This document shows positions 11,947-24,614 of a stretch of 64,000 bases of DNA, piece after piece (positions within the stretch are counted from its first letter, which is position 1; every line of letters begins with the position of its first letter). Source of the stretch: Termitomyces sp. T153 (lineage: Eukaryota > Basidiomycota > Agaricomycetes > Agaricales > Lyophyllaceae); contig JACKQL020000036.1 of the NCBI GenBank assembly GCA_018296165.2, positions 372,001-436,000 on the forward strand. Reading direction: 5' to 3'. Made by a program: the position numbers and the translations under genes. The notes under the pieces were generated by a model that was not told where the DNA came from, searched no databases, and saw only the letters and a list, made by a program, of their open reading frames with translations.

Positions 11947-12726
11947 CTAAGCAGTAATGACTAACAATACATCAAAAGAAGAAATAGAGTGCAATGACTA
12001 CAAAGAGCTGACTGGAAGGTGCAGGGCTTGGCAGATGGTCAATTGGATGTGCTAGAGATAATGCTACACCTATGACTAAGGCTGGGTAGAGTTGGAGTTA
12101 CTCATCAGAATTACCCAAAGGGGTCATCCCCTTACATCACCTAGGTTGCTAATGAATAGTTTACCATGGCTCATTCATATCATCTCCTTTGACTTCATTG
12201 CTTTACTTACTATAAATACTGTCTTGTATTCTATACAAGCACGAAAGAATGATATTCCCTATTAGCCCCAGAGCACAGACTTCAGTCTCTTGACACTAAG
12301 CCTTCTTCTTTTCCCCTAGCACTCTTCTAGCAACTGTCAATTGAACATTGTGTCAGCATCATTGTTGTTATCCTCTTTTCACTAGTATCACCTTAGCATA
12401 CTATTTTGCCAAGTCCACATTTTGTGCTAGCATCTACAACTGGTCTCTAGTTTTGCTACCCCTTTTGGTTGAAACCTCTACAGATCTGGTACCCTTTTTG
12501 CCTTATACACCATTTGCTAGTAATCTTAGTGCCCCCATCTCTGCCACCCATACCTAGGAACTAAGGCTAGCACTAGCAACTCTTTTTACCCTTAAGTCTT
12601 TCTTTCCTCACCACACTTTTACCAAACTGGGTTTTCTGAGACTTAGCTCAACTTGCACCTTAATTCTATAGTCTGTTCATGCCCTACTTGCAAAACTGCT
12701 AATTGTTGGTCTCTTCTGCATGGTAG

Positions 12727-13646
12727 CTAGGCAGCAATTGACATCATCACCAGGCATGTGTGGGATGAGCTAGCATGAGTTGGGCTGGGACTGCAAGATA
12801 TACACCTTGGCCTAAGAGAGCTATAATCACATTTGTTGTGCTTAGTGCTTGTGCACATTGCACATTGTTTGTCTTTCTTGCAGTTGGCCTGGATGTGACC
12901 ATACTCTTGGCACTTGTTGCATTGTATGGGTTCCTTGAAGTCTTTGCAGATCATGACTTGGAAGCCTGAAATGAAGATTTGCTTTTATACAAGGTTGTTT
13001 ACCACTTCCAGAGAGTTTTAAGTGATCTTTAAGGAGGCAACTGCTTGGTCTCTACTTTGCTTTTTGATCAGCTTGAGCCAAGAGGCTGAGGTGATGGAGT
13101 TCAGCTTGAAATTGTTCTTGTCCCCAATAGTATGGAGGTGCTCTTATACATGGGTATTGAAGCCTCCACAGCATGAGATGAAACAGACACTCAAGTTGTA
13201 GGCTTTGGGTTGACACTTGCCAATTTGCTGAAATTTGCTATGACAACATTTCACATCTTGTCCACAGTATAGTTGCAGAACCTGCTTGCCACATCAACTG
13301 TGATGAATTTGAGGACATGCACACCTTGGTCCAAGTAGGACAGCCTTATAGCATGGGTCCTAGAGACTATGTTTGAGCTCTTCTCCATCCTCCACTATGC
13401 TGGTCACCACATTTGCCTTGTCAATGTCATTCAGGTGATTATTGAGCCTGTTGTGGAGGGCCAAGTTGTCATTGGAGGATCAATCCTTTGGAGAAGTTCC
13501 ATCAGCTGGATCAATCTTGATAAGGACTTTATGGGCATTGTAAAAAACATGTTGCTAGAGCACAGTGTCTTCCACAGTTGCAGCTGGGTTGAAGTATGTG
13601 GGCAGAAGCAAGCTGGCAGGTGATCTCTGTGGGGCAGAAGCTGCAA
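12727..13646 (-). pseudogene. Retroelement gag-like pseudogene with zinc knuckle
   Basis: The minus strand reads CNKCQEYGHIQANC, a CX2CX4HX4C knuckle, followed by a second Cys/His cluster (CAMCTSTKHNKC) near 12830-12900. Upstream on the same strand, related fragments continue in shifting frames (for example IKIDPADGTSP near 13480-13520) with several stops. The arrangement resembles ORF1/gag proteins of retroelements; I cannot tell LINE from LTR type. CpG is nearly absent and the frame is broken, so it is a fossil lying between an F-family LTR on the left and an inverted F fragment on the right. Confidence 0.55.
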
Positions 13647-13899
13647 CTGCAGCCTAGGAGGGATGGGGCAGCTGCTCTGTGGTAGTACTAGTTGTCACAG
13701 AAGTGGCTAGCAAGAGGGCATCCAGTGATGTTGACACTCCCATGAGATGTTTTGTTGCCTTGTAAAGGGCAAGCAGAGCTTCAGTCTGCCTGGTATCTGC
13801 CACAGCAGGAAAGTCAGCTGAGGAGTTGAGCTTAGTAGCTGCACCATCAATGCAACTGAGCACCTAAGTAACTGCCAAGTCCACAATGACATTGGATGG

Positions 13900-14506
13900 T
13901 TGGTAGGAAAGTGTAGCAAAGGAATGGGACTCTGCAGATATACCCAGCTAGAGTGAATGTGAGGTCACCAGATGAAGGTTGCTAGCAAAGCTGGACCAGA
14001 GAGGCACCAGTGATAGCAAAGATGTTAGCAAAAAGGAGCAATAACAAATATAATTCTTTGATAATAGTATAAAAAACATAACAGTATTTATAGCAAGTCA
14101 AAGTAATGAAACCAAAAGGAGGGAGCAACAGTGAACTGGTCACTAGCAACCTAAGCAAGTCAGGAATAATGGCTTGTGAAAATAAGTAGCCCAAAATATA
14201 GCTAAAGTCAACACCCAGAATGACAGTCAGTATGCCAGTTACGAGGGTGTCATGTAGTAAGTAAATAAAAGCAATGAAGTAATAAGAAAACTGTGTCAAT
14301 AATACCAAGAAAAGAAATATGATCAGCAACTTTGCTAGGAGGTTGCTAGAGATCATAAAGAGAAAGTTGGTCTGATTGGCTGAGAGTCACATGACTTGGT
14401 CATGTGACCATTGCATCACATAGAAACTGGGAAATCTAGAAGTCACCAAAAACATAGGATATAACAGAAATTGATGCTTAGCAAGAATAGAGTCTACTCA
14501 ACATGC
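13900..14506 (-). repeat. Family F LTR fragment, inverted
   Basis: This minus-oriented fragment matches 29500-30253 by eye: blocks such as AACAGTATTTATAGCAAG, AACCAAAAGGAGG, CAAGAAAAGAAATATGATCAG and the end GCTTAGCAAGAATAGAGTCTAC. The outer end is mutated (TACTCA for TTATCA). Its left boundary is not sharp. Confidence 0.6.
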
Positions 14507-15646
14507 TCACTGCCATGACAGGGGATAGAGAGTAGGAGAGAAGTTAAGCAGAAGGGAGGCCTGAGAGTCTAGCAGCAGCCTCAGGAGGTGAAAGAAGTAA
14601 ATATGCTAACTAACTCCAGAGACAATTAGGACCCCAGAAGGGATGGTGGCAGTACAGGTTCAAGAAGCATTCTCAACTAGGACTTGCCAAGACATGGGGT
14701 AGGGTGGAGTGAGGTCCAGAATATGTTCAAAGGATAGAGAATGGTTTCAAATACATGTTTCTGAAGAACACCCAAAAATTCATCAATTTAAGATATCTTC
14801 CTGAAACACTGGAATTCAAGGATCCCCACAATCTCAGTCAGTCAGAGCTGTTGCACCTTCTGAAGTTCTGAAGAGATCATCAGGAAGAACATGGATCCAG
14901 AAGGTATTTCAAAGTGTGAAAAACTGGCTAAAATAGTTGCTAGTGCCCTCAACTGAAGTTCAAGTAAGAACAAAAGATGAGAACAACAAGATAAGAGGAA
15001 AATGAAGAAACAAATAGTCCTGGTATGTTGTTTCCACTTTTGCCTAACCATTGTATTTAACATACATATACAGGGCCCATCCATGGCAGCATTTATGAGT
15101 ATATGTGGACACCAGGATGTACAATGGCAGTGTAATATAGTTAACTGCCTCAATGTGATGACTGAACATTATTTAGGATCATCTGCATGGGGGGTGATCA
15201 TAAAACCCCTCACAAGTACCAGCACAAGACATCTGTGATCGATCTTATTGAATTTGATCATTACATAATGTTCTGTATTAGGCAGGTGGGGGGGAGGGTC
15301 CGAGAGGTCTTAAAGATCAAATATGACATTTGTGTTCAGAATTTTTTTGATACCCCTTGCCAAAAATTGAGCCAAAAGACTGGACTAGACCAGACCTTGA
15401 AACACTGACATTACCGGATTACTACAAATAGACTTATTTTACAACTTGCGCAACGGAAAGTTTCTCTGATGCAAACTTGGAGTTCTCAAAAAGAAGACGA
15501 TTTACGTTGTACTCAACTTGACAAGATACTAGGCCAATAAGTACTTGGGCGTAGCTTAAAGTCATGTAAAACGCGTTAACATCACGTGGTGCGACACAAT
15601 GTGACCAAGGTCCAGACGCGTCATTAATCAGTAGTCTCATAGATAC
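14507..15646. other. Repeat-derived and intergenic DNA, no gene seen
   Basis: 14507-15260 is CpG-poor and without a plausible coding frame. From about 15400 normal CpG content returns, marking the edge of the left repeat block. A 68-codon minus-strand frame at 15434-15640 has no recognisable features. Confidence 0.45.
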
Positions 15647-15946
15647 TCAATGTACATCTTCAGTTGGAGGCTTCCTGTCCTGCAAAGAATGACCAGTAGA
15701 CTGGCTAGCCTGGGTCTCTGGAGCCTCTGATTCTGTCTCTGACTCAGATGCTCTCAAATTTCCCTTCCCATTATCCCCAACTTCTAGCTCTTCAAGGTCG
15801 GCATCAAACGCGTCCGTAAACACTCTTACACTATCCCAATAACCTGTTCTTGGCCTCGAAGCTCCTTTCCTATCCAAAAATCTTTCAAGAGACTTGGCAT
15901 CCTGTTCACAGGATATCGAATATTGATGACTGATCCTGCTCCACAT
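15647..15946 (-). CDS. Hypothetical small protein, uncertain
   Basis: A 99-codon frame with gene-like base use: a short basic start, LERFLDRKG, an aromatic/acidic stretch (YWDSVRVFTDAFDADLEELE) and a Ser/Glu-rich tail. I recognise no family. A second candidate exon lies upstream (about 15970-16061, starting MPRHALHNLAIL) and ends in a GTAAGT donor, but no splice I tried joins the two in frame. It shares an upstream region with LYS1, transcribed the other way. It may be a real small gene with a different exon plan, or chance. Confidence 0.35.
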   Translation of the reverse strand: MWSRISHQYSISCEQDAKSLERFLDRKGASRPRTGYWDSVRVFTDAFDADLEELEVGDNGKGNLRASESETESEAPETQASQSTGHSLQDRKPPTEDVH

Positions 15947-16439
15947 CCATGTAAAAGAACTTACATTTCTCCTTCTCCGAATTTTTGACTTTTCTGAGTT
16001 TAGATAAGACAGTTCTCTTCATATTTGCTGTAGGATGTTTTCCGAGGATAGCCAAGTTATGTAGGGCATGTCTTGGCATATTCTACGCGTTGTACGGCAC
16101 CCGCGACGCGTCGAAAAGTGTAAAATAGGTTGTGGCTATGGATCTTTTCGGATGTATTTCCTTAATGGCATACGTAAATTCAATGTTTTTCGAAATCGGT
16201 CCGCACAGATGCCTTGAATACAACTTTATCTAGAAATCTGTGCGAACAGAATCCTTGATTTCATCTCGCGTGAGGTGCCATCAAGATTTTGGCAAAATAT
16301 CACGCAGAATCACGCTTTGGCACGTGAAGTTAGCGCGTTTTACATGATCCCTATCCTTACGCAACGAGTCACGCGATGTCACGTGGACCATAACCTAGTC
16401 GATGAAAAAAAAGCTAGATGACCTCGATTGACTCAACCT
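15947..16439 (+). promoter_or_regulatory. LYS1 upstream region with two Gcn4-type sites and CACGTG boxes
   Basis: TGACTCA, the consensus bZIP (Gcn4/Cpc1) half-site pair, is at 16429-16435, just before the LYS1 ATG. A second TGACTC on the minus strand is at 16366-16371. Two CACGTG palindromes (16321-16326 and 16380-16385) stand among many CACG repeats. General amino acid control of LYS genes by Gcn4 is known in yeast; activity here is inference, and the site at 16429 may be too close to the ATG to work as a promoter element. Confidence 0.45.
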
Positions 16440-17689
<1,250 letters not shown>

Positions 17690-18016
17690 GAACGAAATAG
17701 ACAAAACATGTGTATAGTGAATATGTAGAAGCCTATCTGTCAATTCTGAATTATATATGTATACTTAGGTCGATAGATTTGCTAAGTGTTCACAACACAG
17801 GTTACGTAGTTACCAACAGCTACATAGCCGAATTGATGGTAGCTGCATGAAAATGAGTCTCAACCTCAAGGATCTGTCGATTGTCCTCAACGGTTCAACT
17901 TTTCACCATCTCCCCAGAATTTGGCTTATTCTTCAGGGCTTTCAAGTTCCTTTCCTTTGGTGCTGGTCACCGTCTGTCTTATCCTGCAATTACCCTTGCT
18001 CCAGCCCTTCATTTGG

Positions 18017-19087
18017 ATGGATTCTTCCCTCTCTACCCTTCCCGAGATCTGCATTTCATTCGCCCCTCCGCAGGAAGCAGTCGCCGAGCCGTATTCTCCT
18101 TTCTCAGCCACCTGCGCAACCCCCATCGACGACGATGCCTTCCGTTCGGTTCATCTGACTCCTCCTCCGACCCTGACCGTGTCTCCTCTGCGTCCTTCGG
18201 ACAATGCCACAGTCCAAGGCCTTCGGCGGGAACGTTTCGAAGATCTGATCCAAACAGCCAGAGAGAGGAATCTTGTGTTAGGGTTCAAGAAGGGGTGCGA
18301 TCTTCGCAAGGAGATCGCCCTGAAGGCTCACAAGAACAAGCAAGGTTGGTCGAGAGGTTCACCTCCGTATGCCTAACTAACACATTCCTCAGTTGAACGG
18401 CGCGCACTCTTTTTATCCAAAGTGCTCGCGCCTCCATCCCCTACGTCAGCATTAACTGCAAAGACACTGCCCGAATCTCCTGCCCACTACTCTCTTCCCT
18501 CCCCTGGGTTGGTATCGCCTTTTGCCATGTTCGAATCTTCAAGTGAAGATGCCAAGAATGGTGTTTTGTCTCGTGGCCACGAACCCTGGGTCGAGCAGGT
18601 TGACTTGCGAACTTCCCAGTCGCACATTAGTACACCGCCGTCACTTGATCAGATTTCTGCGCGCATGACATCCCGCTCACATGCTCGTTCGTGTGTCAAC
18701 GAAGTTCCTACTGCGACCTTATGTCCGACTGTCGCTTTAGGACGCCCTAGGCTGCAGATTGGTGTTGGCCGATTGCAAATGCCTATTCGTGCTACTACAC
18801 ACACCGACTCAGATTCGCGAAAGCTTCACGATGCGCTTGAACTCCAAGCTCCTGAAAAACAGTCCAATCTTATTTCTCTCTCCTCGCGGGAACATAGAGC
18901 TCACAACATGCTTTCGATGCTGGGACGTAGGACGAGTTCGTTTGAACGTCGTCTTGACGGAGTAGAGCCTGAGGTAGTTGTTTGTGGAGCCAAATGGAAG
19001 CGACACAGTGCCTCGGGTGATATCTTACCACTGCACGAACGCTCCGGATTTGAGCACCCTGTTTTGAGTCTTCCGGGAGGCTTTTAG
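18017..19087 (+). CDS. Hypothetical Ser/Pro-rich protein
   Basis: Two exons, 18017-18344 and 18393-19087, join in frame (GTTGGT donor, CTCAG acceptor) to give 340 aa. The start MDSSLSTLPEICISF is favoured over upstream Mets because the sequence before it reads like leader. The only structured part appears to be residues ~60-130 (LRRERFEDLIQTARERNLVL, GFKKGCDLRKEIALKAHKNK, VERRALFLSKV), a basic helical segment. The rest is low complexity with Ser/Pro/Thr and a C-terminal ERRLDGVEPEVVVCGAKWKR. I recognise no family. The basic helical block might bind nucleic acid or a partner, but nothing proves it. It follows LYS1 on the same strand after about 330 bp. Confidence 0.72.
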
Positions 19088-19324
19088 CTTCCAAATACTT
19101 TTGTGCTTGAGTTTTGGAGGTTTTGCAATGGCGATAACCACAAAAAATATCCTTCTAGCGTAAATCATGTTAAGCCAGTTGCCTCAGACATTTTATCCAC
19201 TCCATTCTTTCGACCTTTCTTTGTGGGACCCTTCTATGTGGTAGCCTCCCAAAGTATTGACATAGGGCATCGTATAGATCCTCATTGTAAGTATGTGTAT
19301 CAATAGAATCAGAGGCTTCATAAT

Positions 19325-21143
19325 TCAAAAAAAAGATTCTGTACTGGAACAGATTCGGAGTCTGGGTTTAACGGGGCCTGAAGACAGTTCTCTCAATATG
19401 AGACAGTACTTGCATACGTCGAGCTGAAGAACAAACAATTTATACAGAGCTGGGTGCGCCGACACAATAACTCACTGTAATCCACGAGAACGTGTTCATC
19501 GGCATGCTCTAGATCATCGTCCGAATCGGCCAGAGGGTCAGTGGTATTAACGATATGCCATGCCTCTAAGAATAGGTATCATGTTAAAAGGCTGAGTGAA
19601 GAAAAGGGGAGAGATGCTGACGCTGCAACATCGTGCGTGTCTGAAGATGAGGAGTCGTCACTGGGGATGCTACGATATGTCGAGGTTGATGCGGATGCGA
19701 CTGTAGTTGCAGCGGTGCAGCTTGGATAGTATCAGCCGATTATCATCGTTTACGCTGTAAAATTGATGCATGATAGGCCTCACTTTTCTTTGCACTATCA
19801 GTATCTGGAGGAGAATCACGTTGTGGGACATAATACATGAATGCACCTTCTTCGTGTGGCTGCTTCGGGCGACGAAGGGTACACTCGTTCACTTCAACAC
19901 ATGAAAAAAAGCTTCTGGAATGGATTCACAAAGGACGTACCTGAAACAAAACCTCTCACTGCGGGAGATGAGGGTTGGGTCTTCTTTTCATCCTCTAACG
20001 AATTCACAAGCTTCTGGAGGAAGGTATTTCTTTGAGCAGACATCTTCTTGCCCCAGATCATTTCCTCATTCGTGTCCACGTTTTCCATCCTTTTCTGTTT
20101 CTCGGTCATCTGACGCAATAGAGGTGCTTTTCCCGGGTGATTGTGTGCAAAATCATCGCCGAAAGGACTGGGCCCTTCGTCAGATTCTAAATAAAAGTAC
20201 GCAAGCCATAGAAAAACTCTAGCACGATCGGCTGATATCAGACCTCTGCTCGGAAGGAAGAGATCAAGGAAGTTGAGCACTCCGTCGAAATGTACATTGG
20301 CCAGGGGCTGAGAGAGGTTGGCAACAAATTCTAATTATATGAAAGGGGAACTTACAGCAGCATGGTTGGCCAAAACAAAGACAAGGTTGACGATTGTTGT
20401 TGGGGGATGTAAACCTGCTCTCTTCCGCGTGATGATGTCGGTAATCTAAATGCAGAGCACAATTCAGCAGATGAACAACTCACTCGTCTTTCTAAAATCT
20501 CATCTGGAGAAGAGGGAGGAGCAGTTTTGATTTCGGTAGGAAGAAGAGCAGCTTTCAGGCAATTCTTGATTCTGGGTGCATCTTGCGCGTTCCCGTTCGT
20601 CTTCTGCAGAGATGGTACCGGATGATACGTTCGAAGAGCCGTCTTCATCTCAGGAAAAACTAGAAAATCAGAGGTGCATGGAGATGATGGGAAAATGCAT
20701 GACAAACTCACAAGCCATTGTGGTATTGATTCGCCCAACATTGGTTAGCAGAGATATTTTGGCAAGTTCCGTGGCAAATGCTGGGGTTTCGATCATCTTC
20801 TCCCTAAGGACTTTGGAACATTTACTCGAATTGTACAGTGCAGAGATGTACAAGTCCGCAAATGTGACCTTTCCGGCCTTGCCAGACAATGGATTGGCAG
20901 CAGGTGTCGGGTTGGTGAACACGGCGTTCCTATCGGAGAATATGTGATGAAGCAGATCAAACTGGACATCCTCGCGAGTAAGAGGCTCTGCATCGTGGCG
21001 TTTAATTGGCAAAGCTTTGCGACTGAGATAGCCAACACTTGCATTGAAAAATCAGCATTACGGAACATAGTAAACGAACGTTGAAAGAAAACTTACGGAG
21101 GAGTTGCATCTGTCCATGTTGTGGAAGAGCCACTCGCAGCCAT
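19325..21143 (-). CDS. INO80 complex subunit Ies1-like, copy 1
   Basis: Nine exons: 21097-21143, 20712-21022, 20484-20659, 20356-20445, 19941-20307, 19784-19891, 19622-19720, 19476-19565, 19325-19377; frame kept throughout, 446 aa. Diagnostic Ies1 blocks are present: KRHDAEPLTREDVQFDLLHH, KVTFADLYISALYNSSKCSK, LLTNVGRINTTMAFFPEMKT, TYHPVPSLQK and a C-terminal QAWHIVNTTDPLADSDDD. Ies1 is a fungal-specific subunit of the INO80 chromatin remodeller in the nucleus. The first exon is a short Ser/Thr leader. The last exon and its acceptor (19377) are the least certain. A paralogue with matching intron positions lies in opposite orientation at 61692-63553. Confidence 0.85.
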
Positions 21144-21814
21144 TTGGAGAGTGAAGGCACGAGGCGAAGGGGAGTACACATCTGGCAGCTCACGTTACCT
21201 GATTATCTCCTCGCATCGCTACAACGTCGTTTACATCCCCAAAGTGAGTATACTAATCACCAAAAATAGACTTTATTACGTAACCAAAAACTCACAACCC
21301 CACCAAAACCTTCCTGCAAACTATCAGACTCTACCATGGAAAAATTTGACGAAGCAACCCAAGTTTGTTCGCACGCGCAGCCTACCCAATCTCTTCACTT
21401 ACATATTATAGAAAGAACTTAGTACCTTTCTTGAGAAAGAGCAAGCACAGGTGAGCTCTTCAATCGGTCGCCTGTGGTTATTCTCTAAATGAGGATGAAG
21501 GCTAAGATAAACTCTTCCATCCATACTCTGACAAACATGTGCTGGACTAAGTGAGTTCCATCTGCTATATTCGGAGAGGCTCTCGTGAAACGCTGCAGGT
21601 GCATTACCGGGACGCCATCGACTCGATTTTCGCACGGCGAAGAAAGGTGTTTAGCCAACTGTGTCGAAAGGTTCCTGGATACTAGTCTATTTATGGTCAA
21701 GAGAATCGAGGAGCAAAGGGTGCAGGCTTCATGATCCCCTAGCTCGCAATTGTATGGTTATAGTTTATTCAACGCGAATGATAAATGCGTCAATGCGCAA
21801 TATACAACCTACAA
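21144..21814. other. Intergenic, nothing recognised
   Basis: This 671-bp gap separates two minus-strand genes (Ies1-like copy 1 upstream start and the acyltransferase stop). It must contain the promoter of the Ies1-like gene. No convincing frame, repeat or motif is visible. Confidence 0.5.
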
Positions 21815-23343
21815 CTACTGTCGTATCATGCCCCACAGATAACCAACACCTGCTGGTAGGAAGAAACAAAAGGCGTCCAGTATCTCTCTTTTCCGCCTTA
21901 GCTTCACAGGAATTTCAATTGGGGACATGCCGCTTACGCGGAACGAACCTGTTTGAAGGAACACAGTGATCAGGTCATCTTTTTCCTGCCAAAGTTCCCG
22001 TAGCCACACGTCAAAAGTCTTCTTCTCTTCTAATATATTGGCATTTTGGCGCGACGACTCGTATGAGATGCAGGTGCTCGAGGTCAGGTCACCAATAGGA
22101 ACATCCGTAGCAACATCAAACATCTTGAGATGTATGTGAATGACTGGCGGCGGGACGCCGTCCATAAAAATGGAACGGAGAGTATAGTAGTTTTGACCAT
22201 ATCCCATTGGCGGAATCCCTGCAGAGCATACGTTTTCTTCTAGTTAAAATCAGGCCCTGAGTGCATTAACAACAGACTATACCAGGGTATATCACGGTAA
22301 GATCGATTAATTTTAGGTCGGGTACCCGAGGAGACAGAGACTGCAGACTATAATATAAACCGGTCGACCTAGGAAGTAAAAGATTGCTCAAATCCGCCTG
22401 GAAAGCGTGTTAGCCTCAATGTAAACGCCAGCTATTCCCGTTCAGTACTCACTATACCTTCTTTGTCAGCAAATTTTTTGCTAATGGGGCGGGTGTTCGG
22501 GCTCACAAGTGTTCCTTCCGGGTAGAGGAGGAAACAGAATGGTCTGTCTTCCTCTTCTGCACGCTTACCCAATGCAGACAGGTGTGAAGCAAGTTGTGAT
22601 CGGTCTGAAGCCCAAGAGCGAGCCAGAAAGATAAACCCGTAGAGTTGCATTCCCTTGGAGGCATCAATCATCTGCAACAGAAAATAACATGTGTATGGAA
22701 CACACCCAACCAATAATAGGGATCCATCGTAGACTTTTTTTCAAGGTAATGTAGACATAACGATGTACTCCTTGGCCACCAATGAAATACATGAGACACC
22801 ATGCGTACCACCAATCAGCATAAATCTAAAGAACTTGTTAAAGTGAGGGGCATGCAGTCTCGAGAGAAATCTCCACACTTGATGGTTAGATATTAGAACG
22901 AACTTGGTAGGGAGGTTCAATGACGCGACATCCCCTGCCTCGTTCTTAATGACTAGCTTTTTGATGTCTTCCACATTGAAGCTTCCCTTGCCTTCCGTCT
23001 CAAAAGTTATACGTAGACTAGTGGGTGCAAAGCACTGGCACATTAGGACTGTAAAGTGCGTCAGGGTAAGTTCACTTATCTGGCGATAAACAACGGACTA
23101 TTACTCACTACACAAGCATCCGAAGGCTCCTTTTGTATAACGAATGCCCTCGTCATATAACTTGCTCGACCACTTGAATGGGATGAATCGCAAAGGTAAG
23201 AGTAATGCAACTTGAGAACCGTGAATCATGAGACACCCAAAATTAAACAGAACACAGAAGCAGAGCGCCATCAAAAATCGAGGCCAAGATGTCGATGGTC
23301 GCTGGGCTATAGGCAAGTCAAAGTGTTGGGCTCCTGTTGACAT
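21815..23343 (-). CDS. Lysophospholipid/1-acylglycerol-3-phosphate acyltransferase family protein
   Basis: Six exons: 23109-23343, 22879-23048, 22706-22825, 22453-22653, 22283-22397, 21815-22218; frame kept, 414 aa. Exon 1 carries a hydrophobic segment (FLMALCFCVLFNFGCLMI). The LPLAT motifs are in order: ISNHQ joined across an intron to IYADWWYAWCLMYF (block I), GMQLYGFIFLARSW (block II) and FLLYPEGTLVS (block III), followed by LPRSTGLYYSLQSL. A C-terminal hydrophobic stretch (ILDAFCFFLPAGVGYLWGMI) may be a second anchor. The arrangement matches LCLAT1/AGPAT5-type enzymes and yeast Cst26, which acylate lysophosphatidylinositol or lysophosphatidate in ER membranes. The catalytic His is within NHQ; the usual NHX4D Asp is the D of YADWW. 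The exact substrate cannot be told from sequence. Confidence 0.9.
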
Positions 23344-23797
23344 TTTATAGTGATGTCCAGAGACACTTATCTCTTGAATGCAGAGTACTCTTTATAAGCA
23401 GGCACTATACTATGGATGCTGGCACTGATCGCAGTGATCCGTAAAACTCATATACAGTTGACTCTGTCTTTACCCACCCATGTGACCCCTCGGTGGACCC
23501 CTGGAGCTATGGGTTTTGACAGAGTATGGCATATGGGGCAGAGAGAGAAAAATGTTTCAAAAGACTATAAAATCATGTATTTTCGGAGTTCTAGCTGCTG
23601 TAAATGTATCATACGAGTAAATTTAAAGTAGCTAATTAAGAACAAAAAAATCAGTGATCCGCGAAGGAATCATTGCTCGAGACTCCTGGAGACGAATTTC
23701 CCTTTTGAAAGAGGCCAAAATACGATCTAAATCGCGTGCCCCTGGATCCTACATACTGTCTGTGTAATGTTTGATTAGTGAAACAGCTTGTAGAACC
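23344..23797. other. Intergenic, nothing recognised
   Basis: Upstream of the acyltransferase start, with normal to low CpG. No gene, repeat pair or clear promoter motif is visible. Confidence 0.45.
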
Positions 23798-24235
23798 TCA
23801 CGCCGATGAAACTGGTGCATCATCGTTGATGTCGATCCCATCAGTAATCTCCGCATCTTCTCGTGCTTTCCATGCAGCAAGGACAGCCTGGCATATATCC
23901 TCGTCAGTTGCCTGTTCCATATGGTATATCTCGTCAGTTGGGTTGAGAAGAGCCTCGATGGTCATCCTGTTTCGAGATTGAAGGACACCGGTTGACTGCA
24001 GCTGATCGAGAGCTTCTTCGACTTCCTTCTCTGCTTCTGTGATTGGATCAAGCTGGTTGGTAGTGTCCTGCAATGTTGAGTAGAGCCCTGACTGGTATTG
24101 TAGGCTGGGAAACAGGCTGATCCATGTCAGGGAGGATGCCAGCTTTATGCCAACAGTGCCTAATAGTGGTTGTATCCACCTCATCCCATGCATCATCGGC
24201 CAATCACATAGCCTCGAATTGATTATGTGCAAATA
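23798..24235 (-). pseudogene. C-terminal fragment of a pogo/Tigger-type DDE transposase
   Basis: On the minus strand, 24110-24205 reads AWDEVDTTTIRHCWHKAGIL, the linker after the DDE_1 catalytic core of CENP-B/pogo transposases. The typical tail follows in another frame (DPITEAEKEVEEALDQLQST, RNRMTIEALLNPTDE, ATDEDICQAVL). The frame change lies near 24070-24110, so the copy is broken. The DNA-binding and catalytic parts are absent upstream. It is CpG-depleted, as are neighbouring repeats. Confidence 0.65.
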
Positions 24236-24614
24236 GAGGTAATCTCACTGAGGTTCAGTGATACAATGTTGGGTTTGGGACAATCTTCAATGTGTGTGGA
24301 ATCTGGCCAGATCTGTCATGATGATGTGATGCTCCAACTGTCTCTTGATAGTGCCTAACTGTACCATGATAAAGCATCTGACTGTTGGATGTAGATTTAT
24401 GTTTTCCACAACCTTCCTCCCAAGTTGCACTTTTGAAAGGAAGTAGAGTCTGATCATTACTCATCAAGTATGACTGATGCCAAGGCAGAGGGGAGCCAGA
24501 GCGCTGGTGGTCAATTGGATCAGCCGGGGTAAAGGCAGATCATCAGACTAGGCCCAAAATAGAGTTCAACACAGTCTGGACCACATTCCTCTCCTAAGTT
24601 CATTGCCTCAATGA
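24236..24614. other. Repeat-derived spacer, nothing recognised
   Basis: CpG-poor DNA between the transposase fossil and the F-family LTR. A 70-codon minus-strand frame (24255-24467) has no recognisable domain. Confidence 0.4.

Larger units (their letters stand above)
11004..12136 (-). mobile_element. Element D1: LTR with 13-bp terminal inverted repeats, split by solo LTR E
   Basis: The ends are exact inverted repeats: TGTAAGGGGATGA at 11004-11016 and its complement at 12124-12136. The flanks TCACT (10999-11003) and TCACC (12137-12141) are a 5-bp target duplication with one transition. Without the insertion at 11287-11951 the element is about 468 bp. A second copy (D2) surrounds the central nest. 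It has TATATAAG on the minus strand (11218-11225) followed by a hairpin GGTCAGGATA/TATCCTGCTGACC (11190-11215). TG...CA ends and a 5-bp duplication fit a solo LTR; a small TIR element is the alternative. Confidence 0.78.
9447..12738 (+). repeat. LTR of family F, split by two younger insertions
   Basis: The copy starts near TAAGACCCTATTCTTGCTAAG and ends near GCATGGTAGCTAGGCAGCAA, as do copies at 24615-27068 (+) and 29336-30253 (-). Its own sequence is 9447-9545, 10591-11003 and 12142-12738; the gaps are a solo LTR (9546-10585) and element D1 (11004-12136). Removing these restores continuity with the family-F copy at 24950-25000, where CAGCTGACTCACCCAGGTCA is uninterrupted. It carries a TATAAATACTG promoter-like box near 12212 and is depleted in CpG. 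The ends are approximate. Confidence 0.7.

Noticed and set aside
15434..15640. 68-codon minus-strand frame next to the hypothetical gene
   Set aside because: No domain and no in-frame splice to 15647-15946 that I could support.
23798..24232. Host gene of 144 aa
   Set aside because: The frame is the tail of a pogo-type transposase with a frameshift upstream.
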